Part shown: positions 38,539 through 47,617 of the stretch, one piece after another
How the letters are laid out: every line of letters starts with the position of its first letter
How positions within the stretch are numbered: position 1 is the first letter of the stretch
Assembly: GCF_003369795.1 (NCBI RefSeq)
Contig: NZ_CP026730.1
Location: 1 to 64,000 of the forward strand
Direction: 5' to 3'
Length of the DNA stretch: 64,000 nt
Source of the DNA: Streptomyces sp. CB09001
GTDB taxonomy: Bacteria; Actinomycetota; Actinomycetes; Streptomycetales; Streptomycetaceae
Notes under the pieces: generated by a model
The model's input: the letters and a program-made list of their open reading frames with translations, nothing else
What the model was told of the DNA's origin: nothing
Databases searched by the model: none
Program-made: the position numbers and the translations under genes

Positions 38539-40446
38539 ATGCGCACCCTGAACATCGGCATCCTGGCCCACGTCGACGCCGGTAAGACCAGCCTCACCGA
38601 ACGGCTCCTGTTCGACCACGGCGCCGTCGACCGGCTCGGCAGCGTCGACACCGGCGACACCGTCACCGACGACGGCGGCATCGAGCGCCGCCGCGGCATC
38701 ACCATCCGCTCCGCCGTCGCCGCCTTCACCGTGGGCGACACACGCGTCAACCTGATCGACACCCCGGGACACTCCGACTTCGTCGCGGAGGTCGAGCGGG
38801 CCCTGGAGGTGCTCGACGGCGCGGTGCTGCTGCTGTCCGCCGTCGAGGGCGTCCAGGCGCGGACCCGCGTCCTGATGCGTACCCTGCGGCGACTGCGGCT
38901 GCCCACGCTCGTGTTCGTCAACAAGATCGACCGGGCCGGCGCGCGTACCGACGGCCTGCTCGGCGACGTCCGGCGCCTGCTGACGCCGCACGTCACGCCG
39001 CTGACCGAGGTGACGGACGCCGGTACCCCGCGCGCCCGGGTCACCCGCCGCCCGCCCGACGTGCGGACCGCGGAGGCGCTCGCCGAGGTCGACCCGGAGA
39101 TCCTGGCCGCGCTGGTCGACGGCCCCGAGCCGACGGCGGCGGGCCTCGCCGCGGCCCTCGCCGCCCGTACCGCCGACGGCTCGTTCCACCCGCTGTACCA
39201 CGGCTCCGCGCTCGGCGGCGAGGGCGTCGCGGAGCTGGTCGAGGGACTGGTCGGCCTGGTCCCGGCCGCCACGCCGGACGCGTCCGGCGGCACGGAACCG
39301 CGCGGCACGGTCTTCGCCGTACGCCCCGGACCCGCCGGCGAGCACACCGCGCACCTCAGGCTGTACGGCGGCGAGGTGCACCCGCGCCGTCGGCTCACCT
39401 TCCTGCGGCGCGAGTCCGACGGGCGGACCACCGAGGTCTCCGGCCGGGTGACCCGCCTCGACGTCGTCGGCGGCGACGCCACGCTCACCGCCGGGAACAT
39501 CGCCGCGCTCACCGTCACCTGCGGCCTGCGCGTCGGCGACCGGCTCGGTGAACTGACCGACCGCACACCGCAGTTCGCGCCCCCCACCCTGCAGACGCTG
39601 GTCCGGGCCCGGCACCCGGAGCAGGCGGCACCGCTGCGCTCCGCCCTGCTGGTACTGGCCGACCAGGACCCGCTGCTGCACGCCCGGCCGGCGGCGTCCG
39701 GCGCCACCGCACTGCTGCTGTACGGCGAGGTCCAGATGGAGGTGCTCGGGGCGACACTGGCCGAGGAGTTCGGGATCGAGGCGGAGTTCACGCCGGGCCG
39801 CGTCCGGCTCCTGGAGCGCCCGGCGGGTACCGGTGAGGCCGCGGAGGAGATGCCGTGGCTCGACCACACCCGGTACTTCGCGACGATCGGGCTGCGCGTC
39901 GAACCGGGGCCGCGCGGCACCGGCGGGGCCTTCGGGTACGAGACGGAACTCGGCGCGCTCCCCCGGGCCTTCCACCGGGCCGTCGAGGAGACCGTCCACG
40001 CCACGCTGCGGTCCGGGCTCACCGGGGCCGCGGTGACCGACTACCGGGTCACGCTGGTCCGCTCCGGCTTCAGCTCGGTGTTCAGCACGGCCGCCGACTT
40101 TCGGGGGCTGACAGCGCTCGTGCTGCGCCGTGCTCTGGCCCGGGCCGGGACCGTGCTCTACGAGCCGTACCAGGCCTTCGAGGCGGAGGTCCCGGCGGAC
40201 ACGCTGGCCGCCGTGACGGCCCTGCTGGCCTCGCTGGGCGCGGACTTCACCGGTACGGCGGGGGGCGACCCGGCCTGGATCGTCACCGGCGAGCTGCCGG
40301 CCCGGCGGGTGCGGGAGGCCGAGCTGCGGCTGCCGGGACTGACGCGGGGGGAGGCGGTCTGGTCCTCGCGCCCCTGCGTGGACCGTCCGCTGAAGCCGGG
40401 AAACGGTGGGCCTGGCAAGGGAGTTGGGGGGCATCCGGGTGAGTAG
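38539..40446 (+). CDS. otrA: TetM/OtrA-like ribosomal protection GTPase
   Basis: This 635-residue EF-G-like GTPase has motifs AHVDAGKTS (G1), RRGITI (G2), DTPGHSDF (G3) and NKIDRAG (G4). EF-G domains II, III, IV and V follow. The overall architecture is that of tetracycline ribosomal protection proteins, which eject the drug from the ribosome. No oxytetracycline genes are nearby. It may give intrinsic low-level resistance or act as a general translation factor. The symbol is a homology label only. The DUF4230 gene follows 17 bp later and may be co-transcribed. Confidence 0.85.
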   Translation: MRTLNIGILAHVDAGKTSLTERLLFDHGAVDRLGSVDTGDTVTDDGGIERRRGITIRSAVAAFTVGDTRVNLIDTPGHSDFVAEVERALEVLDGAVLLLSAVEGVQARTRVLMRTLRRLRLPTLVFVNKIDRAGARTDGLLGDVRRLLTPHVTPLTEVTDAGTPRARVTRRPPDVRTAEALAEVDPEILAALVDGPEPTAAGLAAALAARTADGSFHPLYHGSALGGEGVAELVEGLVGLVPAATPDASGGTEPRGTVFAVRPGPAGEHTAHLRLYGGEVHPRRRLTFLRRESDGRTTEVSGRVTRLDVVGGDATLTAGNIAALTVTCGLRVGDRLGELTDRTPQFAPPTLQTLVRARHPEQAAPLRSALLVLADQDPLLHARPAASGATALLLYGEVQMEVLGATLAEEFGIEAEFTPGRVRLLERPAGTGEAAEEMPWLDHTRYFATIGLRVEPGPRGTGGAFGYETELGALPRAFHRAVEETVHATLRSGLTGAAVTDYRVTLVRSGFSSVFSTAADFRGLTALVLRRALARAGTVLYEPYQAFEAEVPADTLAAVTALLASLGADFTGTAGGDPAWIVTGELPARRVREAELRLPGLTRGEAVWSSRPCVDRPLKPGNGGPGKGVGGHPGE

Positions 40447-40463
40447 GAAGGAGGGCCGTCGCC

Positions 40464-41147
40464 ATGACGACTCCCGTCAGGAAGCCCACCAGTCCCGTCG
40501 AGAGGCCCGCGCGGCGCATGCCCGGCTGGGCGAAGGCGCTGACCGCGCTGGTGCTCGTGCTCGTCGTGCTGTTCGCGGGGCTGCGCCTGAGTGTCGTACC
40601 GGGGCTGAAGGACCTGTTCGGCTCCGAGACCCGGGACCGTTCGGGCCCCGCGCTGCTGAAGTCCGTCCAGGACATCAGCCGGTACGACGCCGCGTCCGGC
40701 AACTTCCAGGTCGTCGTGGACCTGGAGAAGGACGCCAGGTTCCTGCCCGACGCGATCCGCGGCACCCGCACCCTGTACGTCGGGGCCGGCACCGTCGACG
40801 CCTTCGTCGACCTCGGAAAGGTGGCCGAGGAGGACGTGACGGTCGACGACGCGCGGACCTCGGCCACGCTCCGGCTGCCGCACGCCGCGCTGGGCGAACC
40901 GGCGCTCGACCCCGACCGTTCCTACGCGGTCTCCAAGCAGCGCGGGCTGCTCGACCGGCTCGGCGACCTGTTCTCGGACAACCCGAACGGCGAGCAGGCC
41001 GTGCAGAAGCTCGCCGCCCGGCACATCGGCGACGCGGCGAAGGACAGCGAGCTGAAGGCGCGGGCGGAGAGCAACACCACCGCCATGCTCCGGGGGCTGC
41101 TGACCTCCCTCGGCTTCGAGAAGGTACGGGTGACGTACGGGGCCTAG
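40464..41147 (+). CDS. DUF4230 membrane-anchored protein
   Basis: This 227-residue protein starts at ATG 40464, with GGAAGGAGGG upstream. One membrane helix (about 22-45) is followed by an extracytoplasmic DUF4230 domain (RYDAASGNFQVVVDLEKDA, then RSYAVSKQRGLLDRLGDLF). The function is unknown. It is probably in an operon with the upstream GTPase gene and is convergent with the Mrp-like operon. Confidence 0.82.
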   Translation: MTTPVRKPTSPVERPARRMPGWAKALTALVLVLVVLFAGLRLSVVPGLKDLFGSETRDRSGPALLKSVQDISRYDAASGNFQVVVDLEKDARFLPDAIRGTRTLYVGAGTVDAFVDLGKVAEEDVTVDDARTSATLRLPHAALGEPALDPDRSYAVSKQRGLLDRLGDLFSDNPNGEQAVQKLAARHIGDAAKDSELKARAESNTTAMLRGLLTSLGFEKVRVTYGA

Positions 41148-41175
41148 GCCGGGGCGGCCGTGGGTGGCGCTCGGC

Positions 41176-42957
41176 TCACCCGGACAGCACGCCGGGCAGG
41201 GCCAGCGCCCCCAGCAGGGCGGTGCCCACCAGCAGCCACGCCACGTAGTCGCCGACGTGCCCGGACTGCAGCCGCCGCAGGGGCAGCACCCGGTCCGGGA
41301 CGACGAGCAGCCCGGGCCGGCCGACGGCGACGGCCGCCAGCGCCACGGCCAGGACGGTCGACAGGAGTCCCAGGCCGACGCCCAGGGGCGTCCAGTGCAC
41401 GGAGGTGTGGACCAGACCGGCCGAGGTGGCCTCGCTCATCGCGTGCGCCACCGCGTTGCCGAAACCGGGGACGGCACCGGCCGCGAGGGCCCCGGCGAGC
41501 AGGAGGGCGGGAACGGCCGTCATGGTGTCGGGCACCTGGCCGAGCCGCTGGCGGGTCTCCGGCTCCTCCCCCGCGCCGGTCGTCTCGTACGCGTCGCCCC
41601 CGCCCCCTCCGTCGGCGTCCTCGGGTGCGGGGCCCAGGCCCCAGAACACCCGGGCCGCGACCCGCAGCACGGCGGCCGCGGTGACCGCGCTCGCCAGGAC
41701 GTAGAGCACGGTGAGCGGGCCGCCCACCGCCTCCTCGGTGAGGGACTTGCCGAGCGCCGTGCCGAACGGCGGCAGCCCCGCGAGGCCCAGCGCGCCGGCG
41801 ACGACCATCGCGCCGACGCCGCGCAGCGGACGGGCGCGGCCGTGCAGGACGTGTTCGTCGACGCTGCCGTACCGGTCGAGGAGAACCCCCGCGCAGGCGA
41901 ACAGCGCGGCCTTCACCCCGGCGTGCCCGACGACGTACAGCGCGACCCCGTCGTCGCCCTCGGGCGTGAGGGTGCCGACGCCCAGCAGGAACAGACCGGT
42001 GTGCGCGATCGTCGAGTACGCGAGGAGCCGTTTGATGTGCCGCTGGTGCCAGCACATCACGGCGCCGAGCGCCGCCGTGAGCGCGCCGAGCACCGTCAGC
42101 ACCCGCTCCGCGTCGGCGGCGGGCAGCCCGCCGGGGCCCGAGAACACGGTGTCGTAGACCCGCCAGACGCCGAAGACGCCCAGCTCGACCATGACGCCGG
42201 AGAGCAGCATGCACACCGGGGTGGGAGCGACGGCGTGCGCGTCCGGCAGCCAGAAGTGGAAGGGGACGGCCGCCGCCTTGACCAGCAGGCCGGTCAGGAC
42301 GAGGACGAAACCGGTCAGCACCAGTGCGTCGGGCGGGCCGTCGGCGTCCAGCGCGCCGCCGATCCGGGCGAGGGCGAGTTCGCCGGTCCGGGCGTAGAGC
42401 AGCGCGATGCCCATGAGCAGGGCGTAGGCGCCCAGGGAGTTGACCACGGCGAAGGTCAGCGCGCCCTGCACGGCCCTGGCCTCCTCGACCCGGTGACCGG
42501 TCAGGGCGTAGGCGACGACGCTCATCAGCTCGAACCAGACGAACGCGTTGAACAGGTCGCCCGCGATCGCGAAGCCGCACATGCCGGCCTGGAAGACCAG
42601 CACGAGCGCCGGAAACGCCCCGGCGTGGCCGTGCGGCGGCTCGTCGAAGGAGCGCCAGGAGTAGGCGAGGGCGGCGAGGGTCAGCACGGACACCAGCGCG
42701 GCCGTGCCGAGTCCGGGGCCGTCCCCCGTCAGGGCGATGCCGACGCTGTGGCCGGCCACGGGCTCCCAGCCGCCCACCCACTCGGTCAGCGGCGGCGAGG
42801 AGTGCGTCAGCAGGAGGACCGCGAGCGCGGCGGTGCCGGCCGCGACGGCGCAGGCCGTGCTCTCCGCGACGAAGCGGGGCACGTGTCTGCCCGCGGCGGC
42901 GAGCAGGGCGGCGCCGAGCAGCGGGACGGCGACGAGGAGGGGCAGCAGATGGTGCAT
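41176..42957 (-). CDS. mrpD: Mrp-type antiporter subunit D (NuoM/N-like)
   Basis: This 593-residue membrane protein has ~14 helices and the proton-channel core of NuoL/M/N. Key charged residues are in FVWFELMSVV (Glu) and VKAAAVPFHFWLPDAHAVAPTP split over two helices (Lys and His). The start ATG 42957 overlaps the stop of mrpC (TGATG). A Gly/Asp/Glu-rich cytoplasmic loop lies near 460-480. As part of a Mrp complex it would move H+ in exchange for Na+ or another cation. It is the last gene of the operon. Confidence 0.9.
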   Translation of the reverse strand: MHHLLPLLVAVPLLGAALLAAAGRHVPRFVAESTACAVAAGTAALAVLLLTHSSPPLTEWVGGWEPVAGHSVGIALTGDGPGLGTAALVSVLTLAALAYSWRSFDEPPHGHAGAFPALVLVFQAGMCGFAIAGDLFNAFVWFELMSVVAYALTGHRVEEARAVQGALTFAVVNSLGAYALLMGIALLYARTGELALARIGGALDADGPPDALVLTGFVLVLTGLLVKAAAVPFHFWLPDAHAVAPTPVCMLLSGVMVELGVFGVWRVYDTVFSGPGGLPAADAERVLTVLGALTAALGAVMCWHQRHIKRLLAYSTIAHTGLFLLGVGTLTPEGDDGVALYVVGHAGVKAALFACAGVLLDRYGSVDEHVLHGRARPLRGVGAMVVAGALGLAGLPPFGTALGKSLTEEAVGGPLTVLYVLASAVTAAAVLRVAARVFWGLGPAPEDADGGGGGDAYETTGAGEEPETRQRLGQVPDTMTAVPALLLAGALAAGAVPGFGNAVAHAMSEATSAGLVHTSVHWTPLGVGLGLLSTVLAVALAAVAVGRPGLLVVPDRVLPLRRLQSGHVGDYVAWLLVGTALLGALALPGVLSG

Positions 42958-43316
42958 CAGCCGCGCAGCTCGCTCAGTTCGTCGGGGTCGACGGTGCCGT
43001 GCCGCTTGGCGACCTGCACGACGAGGGCCAGCAGGAGGGCGGTGACGGTGGCGCCGACCACGACGTCGGTCAGGGCGAGGGCCTGGACCACGGGGTCGAC
43101 CACCGGCCGGGAGCCGGGTGCGAGGTCGGAGAAGACCGGTGCGGTGGCGCCGTCGCGGTAGCCCACGGCCAGCAGCAGGACGTAGGTGGCGGCCTGGCAC
43201 ACGGACAGACAGCCCACGGCGTGGACCAGGTCGCGGCTGGTGGCCAGGCCGTAGCAGCCGGCCAGGAAGACCCAGGCGGCCACCAGGTAGGGCAGCATGT
43301 GCGTCGGCTCGGACAT
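42957..43316 (-). CDS. mrpC: Mrp-type antiporter subunit C (NuoK-like)
   Basis: This 119-residue protein has three membrane helices and the NuoK/MnhC pattern (HMLPYLVAAWVFLAGCYGLA, then DPVVQALALTDVVVGATVTA). It starts 7 bp after mrpB and overlaps mrpD by one base. Relatives contribute part of the ion path between MrpA and MrpD. Confidence 0.9.
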   Translation of the reverse strand: MSEPTHMLPYLVAAWVFLAGCYGLATSRDLVHAVGCLSVCQAATYVLLLAVGYRDGATAPVFSDLAPGSRPVVDPVVQALALTDVVVGATVTALLLALVVQVAKRHGTVDPDELSELRG

Positions 43317-43323
43317 GGGGCTC

Positions 43324-44100
43324 TCACTTCCCGCGCCGGCCGGCGTCGTCGGGTCCCTGGGCGTTCTCGCCCTCGTCCACGATCTCCACGGCCTGGTCCA
43401 GGAACCCGGCGAGCAGGACGACGACCGCGCAGGCGACCTCCATGCCGATCGCGGCGTTCAGCAGCGGGACGGTGCCCGCGGAGGCGAGCGTGTTGAACGT
43501 GCCGTACGGGAGCGGCGTGTTGGCGAGGAAGGCGGAGCCGCCGAGCAGGGCGGCCAGGCCGGTGACGAGGTAGGCGGAGGCGGCGAGCGCGTCCCCCGTC
43601 TCGTAGGGGACGAGGGGGCGTACGCGTTCGAGGGCGCGGTAGTCGGCGCCCAGGTAGAGCAGGTGCAGGGCGGTGGCGGCGACGACGCCGCCCTGGAAGC
43701 CGCCGCCGGGGCTGACCTGGCCGTGGGCGACGACGTAGAGGCCGGTCAGCAGGGCGACCGGCAGCACGAGCAGGGCGTAGCGGCGCACGGGCCGGGAGAC
43801 GGCGGCCGGTTCGGGGCGGGCCCGGTGCTCGTCGCGGGTCTGGCGCAGCAGGACCACGCAGCCGAGGACCGCCGCGAACAGGATGCTCATCTCGCCGAGC
43901 GTGTCGTAGGCCCGCTGGTCGAAGGTGACGGAGGCGACAGTGTTGGCGGTGTGCCGGCTCAGGGACGCCTCGACGGCCCGGTCGCCGTAGGGGTGCCGGT
44001 CGCCGCCGAAGCGGGGCAGGTCCAGGCCGGCGGCCACGAGGAGCGCGGCGAGACCGGCGCCGCCCGCGGCCACCAGCCACAGTCGGGTGCGGGGGCTCAC
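43324..44100 (-). CDS. mrpB: MbhE-MrpB fusion subunit
   Basis: This 258-residue protein joins two parts. Residues about 45-90 (SVTFDQRAYDTLGEMSILFA) resemble the domain usually found at the C-terminal end of MrpA (MbhE-like). Residues about 105-250 form the MnhB domain (ALLTGLYVVAHGQVSPGGGFQGGVV). GTG 44100 overlaps the stop of the DUF4040 gene (GTGA). The fusion explains how the operon keeps MrpA's C-terminal function without a full MrpA. Confidence 0.83.
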   Translation of the reverse strand: MSPRTRLWLVAAGGAGLAALLVAAGLDLPRFGGDRHPYGDRAVEASLSRHTANTVASVTFDQRAYDTLGEMSILFAAVLGCVVLLRQTRDEHRARPEPAAVSRPVRRYALLVLPVALLTGLYVVAHGQVSPGGGFQGGVVAATALHLLYLGADYRALERVRPLVPYETGDALAASAYLVTGLAALLGGSAFLANTPLPYGTFNTLASAGTVPLLNAAIGMEVACAVVVLLAGFLDQAVEIVDEGENAQGPDDAGRRGK

Positions 44101-44387
44101 CGGCCGCTCTCCCTTCCGCGCCGCGCGGCGGGCCCGCCGCGCCCGCGCTGCCCGCGCCGGCGCACCTTGCGGACCGTCAGCATGAGCAGGAGGGGGGTCA
44201 GGGCGGAGCCCACCGCCAGCTGCGACAGGGCGACGTCGGGTGCCTGGAGCACGGTGAACAGCACGGCGAGGACGACGCCGAGGACGGCCAGGACCAGCGA
44301 CTGGCGCACCGGGTCGCGGACCGCCACCGCCGCCGTGGCGGACACGGCGACCAGCAGCAGCGCGATGACGATCACGGCCTCAGTCAC
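44097..44387 (-). CDS. DUF4040/MbhD-like antiporter subunit (MrpA C-terminal module)
   Basis: This 96-residue protein with three membrane helices (TEAVIVIALLLVAVSATAAV; VLAVLGVVLAVLFTVLQAPD) has the QAPDVALSQLAVGSALTPLL signature of MbhD. That module is normally fused to MrpA. GTGA overlaps couple it to both neighbouring genes. The short C-terminal tail is Arg/Gly-rich. Confidence 0.82.
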   Translation of the reverse strand: MTEAVIVIALLLVAVSATAAVAVRDPVRQSLVLAVLGVVLAVLFTVLQAPDVALSQLAVGSALTPLLLMLTVRKVRRRGQRGRGGPAARRGRESGR

Positions 44388-44833
44388 GACGGGCCCTCCT
44401 GCATTCCGCCGGCGAGGGCCCGGGAGGCGACCAGGTTGCCGCCGACCAGCAGTGCCCCGACGACCAGCAGCTTGACCAGGGCCCTGCCCGGGCCGGTGGC
44501 CACACCCACCGCCACCACGACCGCGGCGCCGAGGGCGGCCGCGGTGAGGGCCGGGCCCCGGGCGTGCGGCGGGTCGTCGGTCAGTTCGTCGGCGAGCAGC
44601 CGGGCGAAGACGAGCGTGCCCACGGGCCCGAGGACGGCGAGCACGAGGGCGAGGTCGACGTACGCGGGCCGTTCGTAGCCCTGGGCCAGCAGCAGGAGGA
44701 CGGGGCAGGCCAGCGCCGTGCACAGGTTCTGAGCGGCGGCGCGCCGGCGCAGGGGGCCGGTCACCACGCCCCAGAGGGTGGCTCCGACACCCGCGGCGAG
44801 TACCACGGCGGCGGCGAGGATCCAGCCGTTCAC
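44384..44833 (-). CDS. MrpF/MrpG-like antiporter subunit, probable fusion
   Basis: This 149-residue membrane protein starts at GTG 44833, overlapping the mrpE stop. The first ~90 residues fit MnhF (three helices, AYVDLALVLAVLGPVGTLVFARLL). The C-terminal ~50 residues (ALVKLLVVGALLVGGNLVASRA) resemble the last helices of MnhG. A fused and shortened F-G subunit is the likeliest reading. No separate mrpG was found. Confidence 0.68.
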   Translation of the reverse strand: MNGWILAAAVVLAAGVGATLWGVVTGPLRRRAAAQNLCTALACPVLLLLAQGYERPAYVDLALVLAVLGPVGTLVFARLLADELTDDPPHARGPALTAAALGAAVVVAVGVATGPGRALVKLLVVGALLVGGNLVASRALAGGMQEGPS

Positions 44834-45012
44834 GGACCGGTCACCGCCCGTCGCGCGGCCCGTGCGACGAGCGCCGTCACGGCCGAGGCACCCGCACCCA
44901 CGGCCAGTTCCAGGGGGTCGACGGTGCTGACGAGGACCAGCCAGAGCGCGGTGAGCGGGGCCCACCAGGCGGCCACCTCGGCCGCGGCGAGGAGTGTCCT
45001 ACGGCTCTTCAC
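44830..45012 (-). CDS. mrpE: Short MrpE-like antiporter subunit
   Basis: This 60-residue protein has one or two membrane helices (WWAPLTALWLVLVSTVDPLELAVGAG split between them). It resembles the start of MnhE (WLVLVSTVDPLELAVGA) but is about one third of the usual length. It is the first gene of the operon and overlaps the next by GTGA. Confidence 0.68.
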   Translation of the reverse strand: MKSRRTLLAAAEVAAWWAPLTALWLVLVSTVDPLELAVGAGASAVTALVARAARRAVTGP

Positions 45013-45243
45013 GCGCCACTCGCCACCCTTTTGTCGCTGTTATTCCGGCTTCGCCGTCATCCAAGCACCGTGCGAGGGGCGGCCGGCGGCGACGCGCGGT
45101 CCCTCCCCCGGCCGGAGTGCCCCGGGCGGGGGAGGGAAAACCGGACAGCCGGGCGCGGGGGTCGCGCGGTTCGCCGGGCATCCTCGGCGGTTCGGCGGGT
45201 AACCGCCCTACCACGCGGGGAAGTTGACGACTGGAGGACCGAC

Positions 45244-45783
45244 ATGGCTCGTGCCGCCTCAGGACCGCGTTCGCGGCCGCGCCCCCGCGCCGGCAAACCG
45301 CGGGACGGCGACCGTCCCGAACGGCACACACTCGCCCTGCCGTTGCGGCTGCTGGCGACGGCGTGCGCGTTCGTCTTCATGGTGGCGTTCGCGGTGGTGC
45401 TGGCGCGGCTGACCCTGCACCCCTCCCCCGCGTCCGAGGCCCTGACGCACACCAACCTGCACCCCGGACGCTCGCTGAAGGCGTATCTGGACCAGCCCGC
45501 CCTGCGCGACGCGGTCAAACAGATCGGCGGGAACATCCTGCTCGGCGTGCCGTTCGGTGTGCTGGTCCCGGTCGTCGCACCGCGCACACGCGGGGTGCTG
45601 CGCGTACTGGCGCTGACGGCCTTCGTGATGCTGCTGGTGGAGTGCGCGCAGGGCGCCCTGGTCGCCGGGCGGGCCTTCGACGTCGACGACGTCATCCTCA
45701 ACACCGGTGGGGCGCTGATCGGTTACCTGCTCCTCGGCCGACGCATGAGCCGTACGGTGCACGCGCGCGGGGGACGTACCTGA
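45244..45783 (+). CDS. VanZ-family membrane protein
   Basis: This 179-residue protein starts at ATG 45244, with GGAGG six bases upstream. A basic N-terminus leads to four or five membrane helices and the VanZ pattern NILLGVPFGVLVP ... VECAQGALVAGRAFDVDDVI ... NTGGALIGYLLL. VanZ proteins affect teicoplanin sensitivity in enterococci; the role in Streptomyces is unknown. It is divergent from the Mrp-like operon. Confidence 0.88.
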   Translation: MARAASGPRSRPRPRAGKPRDGDRPERHTLALPLRLLATACAFVFMVAFAVVLARLTLHPSPASEALTHTNLHPGRSLKAYLDQPALRDAVKQIGGNILLGVPFGVLVPVVAPRTRGVLRVLALTAFVMLLVECAQGALVAGRAFDVDDVILNTGGALIGYLLLGRRMSRTVHARGGRT

Positions 45784-45913
45784 GACCGGGCCATCCGGTC
45801 CGTACCAAGGTATTGACCGACCCTTATCTCACTACTTGAATAAAGAGGCGTCATCCCCAACCCCCCACCTCGGTCGGTGCCTTCGCGCGAGGCGCCGTAC
45901 GGAAGGGAGAGCC

Positions 45914-47188
45914 GTGGCCCGCCCACGCCTGCTCCGCAGATGCCTCCTCGCCGCCGCCCTGTCCGCCGGGCTGGCCGCGTCCCTCGTGACCGGCCCCGCC
46001 CAGGCGGACCCGGAAACCTCCCGGGCCGCAGGGTCCGCCGGATCGGTCGGCGTCTCGTCCTCCGCGGCCGCTGCCGTTGCCTTCTCCGACACCTTCGACG
46101 GCCCGGCCGGCGCGGCCGTCGACTCCTCGAAGTGGCAGATCGAGACCGGCGACAACGTCAACAACCACGAGCGGCAGTACTACACCTCCGGCAACGGGAA
46201 CGCGGCCCTGGACGGCCAGGGCCACCTGGTCGTCACCGCCCGCAAGGAGAACCCGGCCAACTACCAGTGCTGGTACGGCACCTGCCAGTACACCTCCGCC
46301 CGGCTCAACACCTCGGGGAAGTTCACGGCGCAGTACGGCCACGTCGAAGCACGGATGAAGGTGCCGCGCGGCCAGGGCATGTGGCCCGCGTTCTGGATGC
46401 TGGGCACCCCGGTGAACTGGCCGGACTCCGGCGAGATCGACATCATGGAGAACGTCGGCTTCGAGCCCTCCACCGTGCACGGCACGATCCACGGCCCCGG
46501 CTACTCCGGCTCGGGCGGCATCGGCGCGGGGTACACCCTGCCGGGCGGCCAGGCCTTCGCTGACGCCTTCCACACCTTCGCCGTCGACTGGGCGCCCGAC
46601 TCCATCACCTGGTCGGTGGACGGCACCGTCTACCAGCGGCGCACCCCGGCCGACCTGGGCGGGAAGCAGTGGGTGTTCAACAAGCCGTACTTCCTGATCC
46701 TGAACCTGGCGGTCGGCGGCTACTGGCCCGGCGACCCGGACGGCTCCACGGTCTTTCCGCAGACCCTCGTCGTCGACCACGTGTCGGTGACGACGGGCGA
46801 GACTCCGGCCGGCGGCGCGATCCGCGGCCTGGCCGGCAAGTGCGTGGACGTCGCCGCGGCGAACAGCGCGAACGGCACGCCCGTACAGCTCTACGACTGC
46901 AACGGCACGGCGGCCCAGCAGTGGACGGTGGGCTCCGACGGCACGGTCCGGGCGCTGGGCAAGTGCCTGGACGTCAACGCCGGCGGCACCGCGGACGGCA
47001 CCGTCGTCCAGCTGTGGGACTGCAACGGCAGCGCCGCCCAGCGCTGGGTGGTCACCGCCGCGCGCGACATCGTCAATCCCCAGGCCGACAAGTGCCTCGA
47101 CGTCACCGGCAACAACTCGGCCAACGGCACCCGGCTGCAGATCTGGACCTGCACGGGCGGCGCCAACCAGAAGTGGACCGTCGGCTGA
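45914..47188 (+). CDS. Secreted GH16 beta-1,3-glucanase with ricin-type lectin domain
   Basis: This 424-residue enzyme starts at GTG 45914, with GGAAGGGAG upstream. A signal peptide (about 1-31) and a Ser/Ala linker precede the GH16 beta-jelly roll (about 55-290). The catalytic residues are Glu174 (nucleophile) and Glu179 (acid/base) in GEIDIMEN. A C-terminal beta-trefoil lectin domain (about 300-424) has three QxW-type repeats (AAQQWTV, AAQRWVV, ANQKWTV). It should cut laminarin or fungal beta-1,3-glucan. The promoter region is relatively A+T-rich (TTGACC at 45813, TTGAAT 17 bp later). Confidence 0.92.
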   Translation: MARPRLLRRCLLAAALSAGLAASLVTGPAQADPETSRAAGSAGSVGVSSSAAAAVAFSDTFDGPAGAAVDSSKWQIETGDNVNNHERQYYTSGNGNAALDGQGHLVVTARKENPANYQCWYGTCQYTSARLNTSGKFTAQYGHVEARMKVPRGQGMWPAFWMLGTPVNWPDSGEIDIMENVGFEPSTVHGTIHGPGYSGSGGIGAGYTLPGGQAFADAFHTFAVDWAPDSITWSVDGTVYQRRTPADLGGKQWVFNKPYFLILNLAVGGYWPGDPDGSTVFPQTLVVDHVSVTTGETPAGGAIRGLAGKCVDVAAANSANGTPVQLYDCNGTAAQQWTVGSDGTVRALGKCLDVNAGGTADGTVVQLWDCNGSAAQRWVVTAARDIVNPQADKCLDVTGNNSANGTRLQIWTCTGGANQKWTVG

Positions 47189-47240
47189 GGCACGGGGCGG
47201 GCGGGGGCCGTCGTTCCGCCCGGGGCCCGTCCGGCGGATC

Positions 47241-47477
47241 CTAGCGAGGCGTCCAGGTGAACTTGTCCCCGCCCACCCAGCGGACCACGTCCGGGTCGTC
47301 CAGGTCGTGGACCGTGATGCCGAACGCTGCGGCGGCCTCCAGGACGTCGGTGACGGCCTTGGCCTCACCGACCACCTGGCCGTCGATCTCCACGATCCGG
47401 AACGGGGGCGGGCCCGCCTGCACCCCGAGCACGAGGATCCGCGGACTGCCGATGTGCGGGCTGTCGATCTCGGTCAT
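47241..47477 (-). CDS. Conserved small protein of unknown function
   Basis: This 78-residue protein starts at ATG 47477. It is compact and beta-rich (ILVLGVQAGPPPFRIVEIDG), ends in Trp/Lys-rich sequence (VRWVGGDKFTWTPR) and has no signal peptide. No domain is recognised. It is divergent from the PHP gene. The ribosome site is weak, but codon usage supports coding. Confidence 0.65.
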   Translation of the reverse strand: MTEIDSPHIGSPRILVLGVQAGPPPFRIVEIDGQVVGEAKAVTDVLEAAAAFGITVHDLDDPDVVRWVGGDKFTWTPR

Positions 47478-47617
47478 GCCTAGAGGGTAGGCCGCAACCC
47501 GCGCGGGCGAGGACCCGGCCCCTGGTCCGCGGCCCACGGAGCCACCCGCTCGTGGTGCGGGCCCGGGCGCTCTGGGGAACCCTGGACGTGCCGGCACAGG
47601 CGCACGAGGAGGTGGCC

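Noticed and set aside
45836..45913. Upstream ATG at 45836 as start of the GH16 gene
   Set aside because: It would add 26 residues before the signal peptide, and GGAAGGGAG is placed for the GTG at 45914.
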